Positions 1 through 5,269 of a stretch of 5,320 bases of DNA are shown here, piece after piece. The stretch's first letter is position 1. Each line of letters opens with the position of its first letter. This DNA is from an uncultured Rickettsiales bacterium (GTDB lineage Bacteria; Pseudomonadota; Alphaproteobacteria; Rickettsiales; UBA1997): contig CAPZCD010000064.1 in the NCBI GenBank assembly GCA_948744995.1, positions 1 through 5,320 on the forward strand, in the 5' to 3' direction. The notes beneath the pieces are model-generated. The model searched no databases. It saw only the letters and a list, made by a program, of their open reading frames with translations, and was not told where the DNA came from. Both the position numbers and the translations under genes were made by a program.

Positions 1-226
1 GGGATTATATTTAAATAATTTATTACATAATTATTTACTTCTAATTATATTGGCTGATATTTGTAATTAAATGGTTTGTGTTTTTATTATACCTTTTCTT
101 CTGATCTAAAATCTAATGGCCTGGTTGGTTATCAGTAATGATAAATAAAATATTATTGTTAAATCACGTCCTTCCCTAATCTTAATAGAAATATAAAAAT
201 ATTGTCATCTATAAACATTAATAGAA
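1..226. other. Gene-free AT-rich leader of the lysis module
   Basis: Neither strand carries a reading frame I can support; the longest ATG-started frames here are about ten to twelve codons. I see no convincing -35/-10 pair for the downstream lysis genes, so their promoter is either weak, phage-specific or upstream of the window. The only regular structure is a pair of 11-base direct copies near the right end, annotated separately. Confidence 0.5.
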
Positions 227-228
227 AT
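182..228 (+). repeat. Two 11-base direct copies before the lysis genes
   Basis: TTAATAGAAAT occurs at 182-192 and again at 218-228, 36 bases apart, and the second copy runs into the ATG at 227. There is no Shine-Dalgarno sequence before this ATG. The copies could be an operator pair or chance in AT-rich DNA; chance is a serious possibility because the motif has only one G and no C. Confidence 0.3.
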
Positions 229-415
229 GACTATTATAATCACTCTAACCCTCCTAAACCTAATAGCTCTATATTATGCCTATAGTTCAGGTAAGAAACA
301 TAAAGAAAATGAAATATTAGCTAATGGTATAAATAATAAGAATAATAATAAATATAAAAGAAGAATAGGAGATTTAGAAGAAATAAAAAAGAGATTAAAT
401 GATAATGAATTTTAA
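227..415 (+). CDS. Small one-helix membrane protein of phage lysis module (holin or i-spanin candidate)
   Basis: This 62-residue protein has one hydrophobic segment at about residues 2-20, then a Lys/Asn-rich linker and a charged helical stretch at about 43-60 with Leu/Ile spaced at L50, I53 and L57. Its position directly before an Rz1-like lipoprotein and an endolysin, with overlapping ends, makes it part of a lysis cassette. Two roles fit: a single-span holin that lets the signal-less endolysin reach the wall, or a short inner-membrane spanin (Rz-like) whose C-terminal helix meets the lipoprotein in the periplasm. Rz proteins usually have a longer periplasmic coiled coil, so the assignment stays open. 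No good Shine-Dalgarno sequence precedes the ATG. The role rests mainly on context. Confidence 0.6.
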   Translation: MTIIITLTLLNLIALYYAYSSGKKHKENEILANGINNKNNNKYKRRIGDLEEIKKRLNDNEF

Positions 416-656
416 TAACAATAACTATCTAATGATAAAGACATTTTTATTATTATTAATACTATGTCTATTAACTTCTTCTTGTTGTAAAAGAAAATTA
501 GTTATTTGTAATTGTCCTAAGTCTATAGACTATTCAAAAGAATTTCAAAATAACTTAGTTAAAGAATTAGATAAAGTAAAAGATAACTATTACATTAATC
601 AAGTTATTATAGATTGGTTTAATCTTAATAAAGAACTAAAGGAATGTTATGAATAA
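399..656 (+). CDS. Rz1-like lipoprotein, probable outer-membrane spanin
   Basis: The N-terminus is a lipoprotein signal: a hydrophobic core at about residues 15-27 ends in T-S-S-C, with C29 the probable lipidated cysteine. The mature part has a C-x-C-P segment (37-40), then Y-S-x-E-F-Q, a Glu/Lys helix, and a terminal I-D-W-F-x-L-x-x-E-L-K-E-C pattern. I recall this layout from small Rz1-like proteins of proteobacterial phages, which join with an inner-membrane partner to disrupt the outer membrane during lysis. The gene overlaps its upstream neighbour by 17 bases and its downstream neighbour by 8, as is typical of spanin and lysis clusters. The start is uncertain: ATG 399 has a weak GAG five bases upstream, while ATG 432 would give a more standard signal beginning M-I-K-T but has no ribosome binding site. 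The threonine at -3 of the lipobox is unusual. Confidence 0.7.
   Translation: MIMNFNNNNYLMIKTFLLLLILCLLTSSCCKRKLVICNCPKSIDYSKEFQNNLVKELDKVKDNYYINQVIIDWFNLNKELKECYE
638..643 (+). promoter_or_regulatory. Shine-Dalgarno site of the endolysin gene
   Basis: AAAGGA lies inside the end of the lipoprotein gene, five bases before the ATG at 649. It supports that ATG as the endolysin start and suggests translational coupling, since the two genes overlap by eight bases. Confidence 0.6.
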
Positions 657-1047
657 CAAATATAAGTTTAGTGAAAGAAGTGAACAAATATTAAATACCG
701 TTAAACTAGAACTTAATCTATTAGCCCATAAGGTATTAGAAATAAGCCCCATAGACTTTAGCATAGTTGAAGGTTATAGAGATATGGAAAGACAGAAACA
801 ATTATACAAAGAAAAGAAAACTAAAACACTTAATTCTAAACATTGTTCTAAAGAGGCAATAGATATAGTACCTTATATAAATAATAGATTAGATTATGAA
901 GCTATTAACGATTGTTGTTTTATAATAGGTTTATTTTATGCAAAAGCAAAAGAACTTAATATTAATATAAGAATAGGAGCTATTTGGGATAATGATTCAA
1001 TTAAGAATAATAACTTTCTGGATGTGTGGCATGTGGAGGTGGTATAA
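649..1047 (+). CDS. Phage endolysin, M15-family (L-Ala-D-Glu type) peptidoglycan peptidase
   Basis: This 132-residue protein matches the small zinc peptidases that phages use to cut peptide cross-links of peptidoglycan. Family landmarks appear in order: V-E-G-Y-R-D-x-x-R-Q (40-49), the first zinc motif S-K-H-C-S-K-E-A-I-D (63-72) with H65 and D72 in the usual H-x6-D spacing, the I-R-I-G-A-x-W-D segment (107-114) that corresponds to the family's R-W-G-G-D-W-D, and a terminal D-V-W-H-V-E (125-130) giving the third zinc ligand H128 and the candidate catalytic D125. Length is normal for the compact endolysin form. The usual Gly of the first motif is Lys68 and the family D-x-P-H-F-E is D-V-W-H-V-E, so it is divergent but should be able to bind zinc. 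There is no signal peptide, so release would need a holin, for which the gene at 227 is a candidate. The start is set by the AAAGGA site upstream. Confidence 0.85.
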   Translation: MNNKYKFSERSEQILNTVKLELNLLAHKVLEISPIDFSIVEGYRDMERQKQLYKEKKTKTLNSKHCSKEAIDIVPYINNRLDYEAINDCCFIIGLFYAKAKELNINIRIGAIWDNDSIKNNNFLDVWHVEVV

Positions 1048-1112
1048 TAGTGATAATGTTATCTAAAAAGTATTTAATGAATAAAAAATAGTCCTTGATA
1101 CAAATTAATTTA

Positions 1113-1139
1113 ATCTAAACATAAGTTTTATATTTAGAT
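1113..1139. terminator. AT hairpin after the lysis genes, possible weak terminator
   Basis: ATCTAAA (1113-1119) pairs with TTTAGAT (1133-1139), and ATAA (1121-1124) pairs with TTAT (1128-1131) around a GTT loop. A single C/A mismatch separates the two halves, so 11 of 12 positions pair. It lies 65 bases after the endolysin stop. No T-run follows on either strand, so a rho-independent terminator role is doubtful. Confidence 0.3.
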
Positions 1140-1451
1140 AAAACTAATACCCCGTATGTTTTACGCCAGGATTGTTTATTTTTCACTACAACTCAAAAGT
1201 TACAGGATTTCTAGAATAAATAACCCATAGTGCAAATACGCAGGTCATTTTTAGAGTAGATTAATATTAAAAAGAAGACATTCCTCACCCTATTGCAATT
1301 TACACCTAACACAAATAGCATTCAAATTAATTAATTACCACGACTCGATACCAAAGAAAAAAATAAAATTACTATTTTATCAATTCTATCAATCATTATT
1401 ACATATTTAGTATATAGATTAATTCCCAATCATAATAACAATAATAACCAT

Positions 1452-1456
1452 AGGAG
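1452..1456 (+). promoter_or_regulatory. Strong Shine-Dalgarno of the DUF362 gene
   Basis: AGGAG sits six bases before the ATG at 1463. It is the best ribosome binding site in the window and fixes the start, although homologues I recall begin at about residue 18 of this protein, so the first 17 residues look like an extension. The other genes here have weak or no such site. Confidence 0.8.
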
Positions 1457-1462
1457 ACAAAA

Positions 1463-2695
1463 ATGCCAGAAAACACAAAAGTTAGCAAAATAGTTAGACA
1501 TTCAGAAAATCCAAAAATCGCAAAAGTATATTTCACTCACGATATATCGCCAGAAGGACTACTAAAACTTTATAACAAAGTTAACGAGAATATAAAAGGT
1601 AAAGTTGCTATAAAATGGCATTCTGGAGAACCTCATGGACCAAATATTCTACCAATTCCTATGGTAAAAGCTATGGTAGATAATATTCCTAATAGTACTC
1701 TTGTAGAAACCAATGTTTATTATGAAAGCCCAAGACAAACCACAGGAGGCCATAGAGAGACTTTAAAAATTAATGGTTGGACTTTCAGTCCGGTTGACAT
1801 TATGGACGAAGAAGGAACAATTATGCTGCCGGTTAAAAATGGTAAACATTTTAAGGAAATGTCAATGGGAAGCCATATTGTAAATTACAATTCTATGGTC
1901 GCCCTTACTCATTTTAAAGGCCATACCATGGGAGGTTTTGGTGGTTCTATAAAGAATTTAGCTATAGGAAATGCTGACGGAAAAATCGGTAAAAAAATGA
2001 TCCATACCGTAGAAGGTGGCGAACAATGGTCTATTTCCGGGAAAGAATTTATGGAAAACATGGTAGAATCAGTAGTTGCTACATTCGGACATTTTGGAGA
2101 AAATATGACTTTTCTGAATACCTTAAGAAACATGTCGATAGATTGTGATTGTGCTGGTGCTGGAGCTTCACCAGTTAAAATTAGAGATATTGGTATACTA
2201 GCCTCAACCGATATAGTAGCTGTTGACCAAGCATCAATAGATATGGTTTATTCTTTACCGGAAGTTGAACTACATGATTTGAAAGAAAGAATTGAGTCAA
2301 GAGAAGGTTTGTATCAGTTACCTTATGCAGAAGAAATGGGGCTGGGTACCAGAAACTATGAGTTTATATCCATAGACGATGACATTTCAGACTATGGTAA
2401 AGCTATAGATATGGCTAAAAATCAAGAAACAACCTGCCTTGTATTAAAGGATAATAAAATTATCTACAAAAAAGAGGGTAATAATTTAACGGTACTTTCA
2501 GAATTATTGGCTGATAACCCCGATCTTATTAATGACGCTACTGTTGTAAATAAAGAAGTTGATGGAGCTACTGCTTCTGTACTTGTAAAAGCTAAGGTAA
2601 GGACCATATATGCAGAAACTATAACAGCAGAAGCTTTAAAATTGTTAAATGGTAATCATGTACCTGTTACCTATGGTAAAATGGTGGATAAATAA
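1463..2695 (+). CDS. DUF362 protein with C-terminal DUF1893-like domain
   Basis: Residues from about 18 to 305 match the DUF362 family, whose role is unknown and whose members often go with iron-sulfur proteins. Landmarks are K-W-H-S-G-E-P-H-G (51-59), P-V-D-I-M-D (110-115), T-H-F-K-G-H (149-154) followed by G-G-F-G-G-S-I-K-N, D-C-D-C (227-230) and D-I-G-I-L-A-S (242-248) leading to V-A-V-D-Q-A. The His and Cys residues suggest metal binding, but no ferredoxin C-x2-C-x2-C motif is present. Residues from about 315 to 407 resemble DUF1893, placed in the cytidine-deaminase-like fold: C-L-V-L-K-D near 325-330, I-Y-A-E (382-385) and P-V-T-Y (401-404). That domain's D-K-V-V-G-K-A-A motif is degraded to N-K-E-V-D-G-A-T, and the protein stops before the usual N-R and C-P-M-E ending. 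GC is higher than in the neighbours, and similarity is to proteins of anaerobic Firmicutes, suggesting transfer. Probably cytoplasmic. Confidence 0.85.
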   Translation: MPENTKVSKIVRHSENPKIAKVYFTHDISPEGLLKLYNKVNENIKGKVAIKWHSGEPHGPNILPIPMVKAMVDNIPNSTLVETNVYYESPRQTTGGHRETLKINGWTFSPVDIMDEEGTIMLPVKNGKHFKEMSMGSHIVNYNSMVALTHFKGHTMGGFGGSIKNLAIGNADGKIGKKMIHTVEGGEQWSISGKEFMENMVESVVATFGHFGENMTFLNTLRNMSIDCDCAGAGASPVKIRDIGILASTDIVAVDQASIDMVYSLPEVELHDLKERIESREGLYQLPYAEEMGLGTRNYEFISIDDDISDYGKAIDMAKNQETTCLVLKDNKIIYKKEGNNLTVLSELLADNPDLINDATVVNKEVDGATASVLVKAKVRTIYAETITAEALKLLNGNHVPVTYGKMVDK

Positions 2696-2818
2696 GAGTT
2701 TTATATAAAATAATAGTAATATTTTCATATTTGGTAATATCTTGTTATTAAAACCCTATAGCTTTATTTGCAAAAGATTTTTATTATATCTTTATAAACC
2801 AAATAAATTAATTTAAAA

Positions 2819-3823
2819 ATGAAAATAGCCATATTTTCCAATGATATAAATACTCTAATGAATTTACTGAACTATATGGAGCAAAAAAAGGTTAAATATG
2901 AAGTGGCATTATTATCAACAAGCAAACTAGAAAATAAGGAATTAAGTTTTCAAGACAAAATTCTAAAAATAGAAAATATAAATGTTTATGGTGATATTCC
3001 TAATATCGTAATATTTTCTGTTCCTAAGGTGCTGACAGAAAAATATATTAAAAAATTCATTGGTAAATGTATTATAATAGATGAAAGTGGTTGGGGTTTA
3101 GATACTAAAAATTTGGAAAACTCAAAACTAATAATACCGAATATTAATATAAAAGAGATAAATAATATAAAGAATAACGAAATAGTTTCTTTTCCAAATG
3201 TTACGACGATTCAATTGCTGGGAGCTATAAATCCTTTATATGATATAGGAAACATCAAAAGAGTTGTAGTTTCTACTTATCAATCTGTTTCCAATTTGGG
3301 TAAATCTGCCATGGATGAATTATTCGAGCATACAAAAAAAATATATGAGAATAATTTTTTACCATCTAAAAATTTTAAAAAACAAATAACATTTAATGTT
3401 TTACCACAAATAGGTGATATTTCTTATAATAAACAATATGAAATTGAGAACAGAGTTATTAAAGAATCAAAAATAATTCTTAATAATGATATGAAAATCT
3501 CAATCACGTGTGCTATGGTACCAGTATTTGTTGGTGATTGCCAGTCAGTCAATGTAGAATTTGATAATGATTTTAATGAAAAAGATATTTATGATTTATA
3601 TGAAGATTATGATGATTCCATCAGCGTAATTGATAGATTTGAAGATTTCGTTTATGCGACACCAAAGGAGGTAGCTTTGGATGATTCTGTGTTTATTTCT
3701 AGAATAAGGAGAGATAATAGCTTGAAATATGGTCTAAATTTGTGGTCTGTAGCAGATGCTACTACGCTTAGATCTAAATATATGACGGAACTAGTTTTAA
3801 AAATAATAAAAATGATAAGTTAG
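2819..3823 (+). CDS. Catalytically dead aspartate-semialdehyde dehydrogenase homologue
   Basis: The 334-residue length and overall order match bacterial Asd, which reduces aspartyl phosphate in the lysine, diaminopimelate, threonine and methionine pathway. Clear family segments are R-V-V-V-S-T-Y-Q-S-V-S (148-158), G-K-S-A-M-D-E-L (161-168), F-N-V-L-P-Q-I (192-198), S-R-I-R-R-D (294-299) and G-L-N-L-W (305-309). The active site is lost: family N-C-S/T-T-I-Q is N127-V128-T-T-I-Q (Cys to Val), family G-H-S-E-S is G239-D240-C-Q-S (His to Asp, Glu to Gln), and family C-V-R-V-P is C-A-M233-V-P (Arg to Met). The N-terminal G-A-T-G-x-V-G NADP loop is replaced by F-S-N-D-I-N-T (6-12), and the phosphate-site S-S-A-F-R region by S-G-W-G-L (91-95). 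The frame is intact and very AT-rich. No Shine-Dalgarno precedes the ATG, and no clear promoter lies in the 123-base gap upstream. It cannot be expected to act as Asd; a structural or regulatory role, or early decay, is inferred. Confidence 0.85.
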   Translation: MKIAIFSNDINTLMNLLNYMEQKKVKYEVALLSTSKLENKELSFQDKILKIENINVYGDIPNIVIFSVPKVLTEKYIKKFIGKCIIIDESGWGLDTKNLENSKLIIPNINIKEINNIKNNEIVSFPNVTTIQLLGAINPLYDIGNIKRVVVSTYQSVSNLGKSAMDELFEHTKKIYENNFLPSKNFKKQITFNVLPQIGDISYNKQYEIENRVIKESKIILNNDMKISITCAMVPVFVGDCQSVNVEFDNDFNEKDIYDLYEDYDDSISVIDRFEDFVYATPKEVALDDSVFISRIRRDNSLKYGLNLWSVADATTLRSKYMTELVLKIIKMIS

Positions 3824-3847
3824 TTTTTTAAAAGCTTAAAAAATTTT
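3823..3847 (+). terminator. AT hairpin with T-run after the Asd-like gene
   Basis: TTTTTTAA (3824-3831) and TTAAAAAA (3836-3843) form a perfect 8-base stem around AAGC, immediately after the stop codon, followed by TTTT (3844-3847). The form is that of a rho-independent terminator, but the stem is all A-T and therefore weak. It separates the Asd-like gene from the promoter at 3858. Confidence 0.45.
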
Positions 3848-3857
3848 CTAATACCTC

Positions 3858-3886
3858 TTGACTAACATTATAGATTGTGATATACT
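3858..3886 (+). promoter_or_regulatory. Extended -10 sigma70 promoter of first exported-protein gene
   Basis: TTGACT (3858-3863, five of six to TTGACA), a 17-base spacer, and TATACT (3881-3886, five of six to TATAAT) are preceded by TGA, giving an extended -10. The predicted start of transcription is near A3893, 22 bases before the ATG at 3915. The same arrangement recurs 549 bases downstream before the paralogue, which makes a chance match very unlikely. Confidence 0.85.
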
Positions 3887-3892
3887 TAAATT

Positions 3893-3914
3893 AGTTATGG
3901 AAAATATGTAGATT
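3893..3914 (+). promoter_or_regulatory. Short conserved 5' leader, first copy
   Basis: The block AGTTATGGAAAATAT (3893-3907) is identical to 4442-4456 and starts at the predicted transcription start. It lacks a good Shine-Dalgarno; GGA at 3899-3901 lies 13 bases from the ATG. It also contains a tiny frame, ATG GAA AAT ATG TAG (3897-3911), ending just before the gene. Conservation of the block suggests a role in translation or in promoter escape, which is inferred. Confidence 0.5.
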
Positions 3915-4262
3915 ATGAATAAACTAATTATTAAGATATTATGTCTTTGTATATTATTTAATGGTTTTTTATCTGTTACTCTAAATTCAGTATATGCAGC
4001 TGAAATTCTAGTAGAAGATTCTAAAAAAGAAACAGTTATGGAATCTCTAGAGGATTATACTAGGGAAATACTTACAAAAGTAATATATATTACTTCTTTT
4101 ATTTCGGTTATTAAATTTATAAAGGTAACAGTTATGGTTACAAAATTAATAGTGGAAGAAATAGCGGAAGGAGTAGAATTACTGGATGGAGCACCAAATA
4201 TGTTTTTACCTAGAAGAAGGTTAGGAGGAATGTATCAACAAGGTATAAATATAAGGAGATAA
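3915..4262 (+). CDS. Small exported membrane protein, first tandem paralogue
   Basis: I do not recognise this 115-residue family. Residues 1-28 are a Sec-type signal peptide: M-N-K-L start, hydrophobic core, and V26-Y-A28 before A-E, so cleavage after A28 is likely. An acidic stretch follows (about 30-51), then a hydrophobic segment at about 54-80 broken by K67, K70 and K77, a second acidic patch (81-91), the motif G92-A-P-N, and a basic tail with R100-R-R and a terminal R-R. The paralogue at 4462 aligns without gaps over the first 83 residues or so, shares the V-Y-A-A-E site at the same position, and shares G-A-P-N before the Arg cluster after a nine-residue insertion. Membrane or periplasmic placement is likely; one possible topology is an acidic outer part and a basic inner tail. 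It has its own strong promoter. Function unknown. Confidence 0.75.
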   Translation: MNKLIIKILCLCILFNGFLSVTLNSVYAAEILVEDSKKETVMESLEDYTREILTKVIYITSFISVIKFIKVTVMVTKLIVEEIAEGVELLDGAPNMFLPRRRLGGMYQQGINIRR

Positions 4263-4276
4263 AATAATATAAGTAT

Positions 4277-4334
4277 CTAAGTTAATAGTAATGTTTCAGT
4301 TTTTAATTTTAGAATTTTTTCACTATTGGCTTAG
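4277..4334. repeat. Long-armed inverted repeat between the paralogues
   Basis: CTAAGTTAATAGT (4277-4289) pairs along all 13 positions with ACTATTGGCTTAG (4322-4334), counting two G-U pairs, around a 32-base T-rich loop. It begins 15 bases after the stop of the first paralogue. No T-run follows the stem, though T6 lies in the loop at 4315-4320. It may stabilise the 3' end of the transcript or act as a poor terminator. The G-U pairs work only in + strand RNA; on the - strand they become A/C mismatches. Confidence 0.45.
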
Positions 4335-4406
4335 TGTAGATAGGGATATTACTTATTTAAAAGTTGTGGTATAGATATAATTTGTTCTTATTATTTTTAA
4401 CATATC

Positions 4407-4435
4407 TTGACTAGTATCGTAAATAATGATACACT
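4407..4435 (+). promoter_or_regulatory. Extended -10 sigma70 promoter of second exported-protein gene
   Basis: TTGACT (4407-4412), a 17-base spacer, and TACACT (4430-4435) are again preceded by TGA. Spacing and -35 are identical to the promoter at 3858; the -10 is one base weaker. Predicted start near A4442, 20 bases before the ATG at 4462. Each paralogue is thus transcribable on its own. Confidence 0.8.
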
Positions 4436-4441
4436 TGGGCA

Positions 4442-4461
4442 AGTTATGGAAAATATAAATT
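4442..4461 (+). promoter_or_regulatory. Short conserved 5' leader, second copy
   Basis: This leader repeats the 15-base block found at 3893. Here the small frame starting at ATG 4446 continues as ATG GAA AAT ATA AAT TAT GAA TAA, so it runs past the gene's own start at 4462 in another frame. Whether it is translated cannot be told from sequence. Confidence 0.45.
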
Positions 4462-4821
4462 ATGAATAAAATAATTGCCAGGGTACTATATTTTTATGTA
4501 TTTTTTAGCAGTTTTCTGTCTATTACTTCAAGTCCGGTATATGCTGCTGAAACTATGATAATAGATTTCGATGAAGAAACTATTAGAGAATTTGCAGAAT
4601 ACTATAGTGATAAAATAGTTACAAAAATATCTCATATTATTTTTGGTGCTTCAATTGTTGGATTCATATATACTGGTACTGAGCTTATCAAATTAACGGT
4701 AGAAATAATAGAAAGAGAAAGGGAATTAGATAGAATTTGGAACAGATTATTTATGAGACTCGGAGCGCCTAACCAAAATCGTCGTAGACGATATAATATA
4801 AAATATAAAAAACGAAGATAG
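4462..4821 (+). CDS. Small exported membrane protein, second tandem paralogue
   Basis: This 119-residue protein is homologous to the one at 3915 and equally unrecognised. It has a signal peptide (1-28, V26-Y-A28 before A-E), an acidic segment D-F-D-E-E-T (35-40), the shared K/E-I-x-T-K at 51-55, a hydrophobic segment at about 57-80 with Gly and Ala and cleaner than in its sister, a charged helix E-I-I-E-R-E-R-E-L-D-R (81-91), then G101-A-P-N and a strongly basic tail with R107-R-R-R and K-K-R-R at the end. Sequence identity is modest in the mature part, but the layout, cleavage site and promoter are kept, so this is an old tandem duplication under selection for architecture. The basic tail could bind nucleic acid or lipid head groups, or set topology; this is inference. 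A secreted host-interaction protein is possible in a host-associated bacterium. Confidence 0.75.
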   Translation: MNKIIARVLYFYVFFSSFLSITSSPVYAAETMIIDFDEETIREFAEYYSDKIVTKISHIIFGASIVGFIYTGTELIKLTVEIIERERELDRIWNRLFMRLGAPNQNRRRRYNIKYKKRR

Positions 4822-4826
4822 TATAA

Positions 4827-4854
4827 ATTAGATAATTGGTATAATTATTCTAAT
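4827..4854 (+). terminator. Hairpin after second exported-protein gene
   Basis: ATTAGATAATT (4827-4837) pairs with AATTATTCTAAT (4843-4854), 11 base pairs with one bulged T, around loop GGTAT. It starts five bases after the stop codon. The stem is AT-rich and only A-runs and a short TTTT further on follow, so termination would be weak. Confidence 0.35.
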
Positions 4855-4890
4855 GTAAAAAATATTTTATGATATTAGTAAAAATGCTTT

Positions 4891-4910
4891 TTGGTGGCTT
4901 TACCCACTAA
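4891..4910. other. GC-containing hairpin in the right-hand gap
   Basis: TTGGTGG (4891-4897) pairs with CCACTAA (4904-4910), seven pairs with one G-U, around CTTTAC. It is among the most GC-rich spots of this gap. The left arm plus the loop start recurs at 5151 with one difference in twelve (TTGGTGGCTTTA versus TTGGTGGCATTA), so it may be part of a short dispersed repeat. Confidence 0.35.
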
Positions 4911-5150
4911 TGATTGATTATAGTTAGATAGCTATTAGATTTTTCATAACAATTCATATTTACTATAATTCTTTATCCCTATGCTATTTCGCCCTTATAT
5001 TCTACTATTATTATATAATTTATCAGCTGTTAATAGACAAACTCCTAAATCGGCTCTGACCTCCATTTTTTTCTAAAGATCTTTAAAGTTAATTAAAAAG
5101 ACAATAAAAAATTAAATATGGAAGAAATCTATTAAATAATTTTAAAATTG

Positions 5151-5223
5151 TTGGTGGCATTAATTAAAACAAATATATAATCAAAAAATATGGGCCAAAA
5201 CTGAAAATTAATGTCTACACCAA
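5151..5223. repeat. Interrupted inverted repeat near the right end
   Basis: TTGGTG (5151-5156) pairs with CACCAA (5218-5223) and CATTAATT (5158-5165) pairs with AATTAATG (5206-5213). One base on the left and four on the right are unpaired between the two stems, and the loop is 40 bases. In all, 14 pairs form. It lies just past the stop of the candidate minus-strand gene end at 5270, where it could shape a 3' end, or it may be a remnant of a small mobile repeat. Confidence 0.35.
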
Positions 5224-5269
5224 ACTAAAGATTAGATTATTTATGATTATATCATTGTGAATATGTAAA

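Larger units (their letters stand above)
1048..1462. other. Intergenic stretch of about 415 bases, no supported gene
   Basis: No frame on either strand looks like a gene. The longest minus-strand candidates are a 36-codon frame at 1211-1321 and a 20-codon frame at 1186-1248, neither with a ribosome binding site. The stretch includes an AT hairpin near its left end and the ribosome binding site of the DUF362 gene at its right end. I could not find a convincing sigma70 promoter for that gene. Confidence 0.5.
4822..5269. other. Gene-poor AT-rich stretch with hairpins
   Basis: I find no supported gene. The best minus-strand frame with a ribosome-site-like context is 23 codons long, near 5000-5070, and resembles nothing I know. 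The stretch contains the hairpins annotated at 4827 and 4891 and the inverted repeat at 5151, plus perfect short palindromes AAAGATCTTT and AATTTTAAAATT. No tRNA-like or rRNA-like fold is evident. It may be the convergent gap between the exported-protein pair and a minus-strand gene. Confidence 0.45.

Noticed and set aside
1186..1248. Minus-strand frame of 20 codons containing F-A-L-W-V-I-Y-S-R-N-P-V, reminiscent of the first helix of NuoJ
   Set aside because: The resemblance covers about a dozen residues, is not continued in any frame afterwards, and such hydrophobic words arise easily; too weak to call a pseudogene.
1211..1321. Minus-strand frame of 36 codons in the intergenic region
   Set aside because: No ribosome binding site, no recognisable protein and no neighbouring context; about the length expected by chance.
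1909..2133. A 74-codon open frame on the minus strand inside the DUF362 gene
   Set aside because: It is the antisense shadow of a well-supported gene, has no separate signals, and encodes no recognisable pattern.
2696..2818. Possible promoter TTGCAA-N17-TTTATA and partial hairpin between the DUF362 and Asd-like genes
   Set aside because: The -10 matches only three of six positions and the inverted bases pair poorly, so neither stands out from AT-rich background.
227..4821. One operon or island joining the lysis genes, the DUF362 gene, the Asd-like gene and the exported pair
   Set aside because: Gaps of 415 and 123 bases, a hairpin after the Asd-like gene and separate promoters for the exported genes argue against a single unit; shared strand alone is not evidence.
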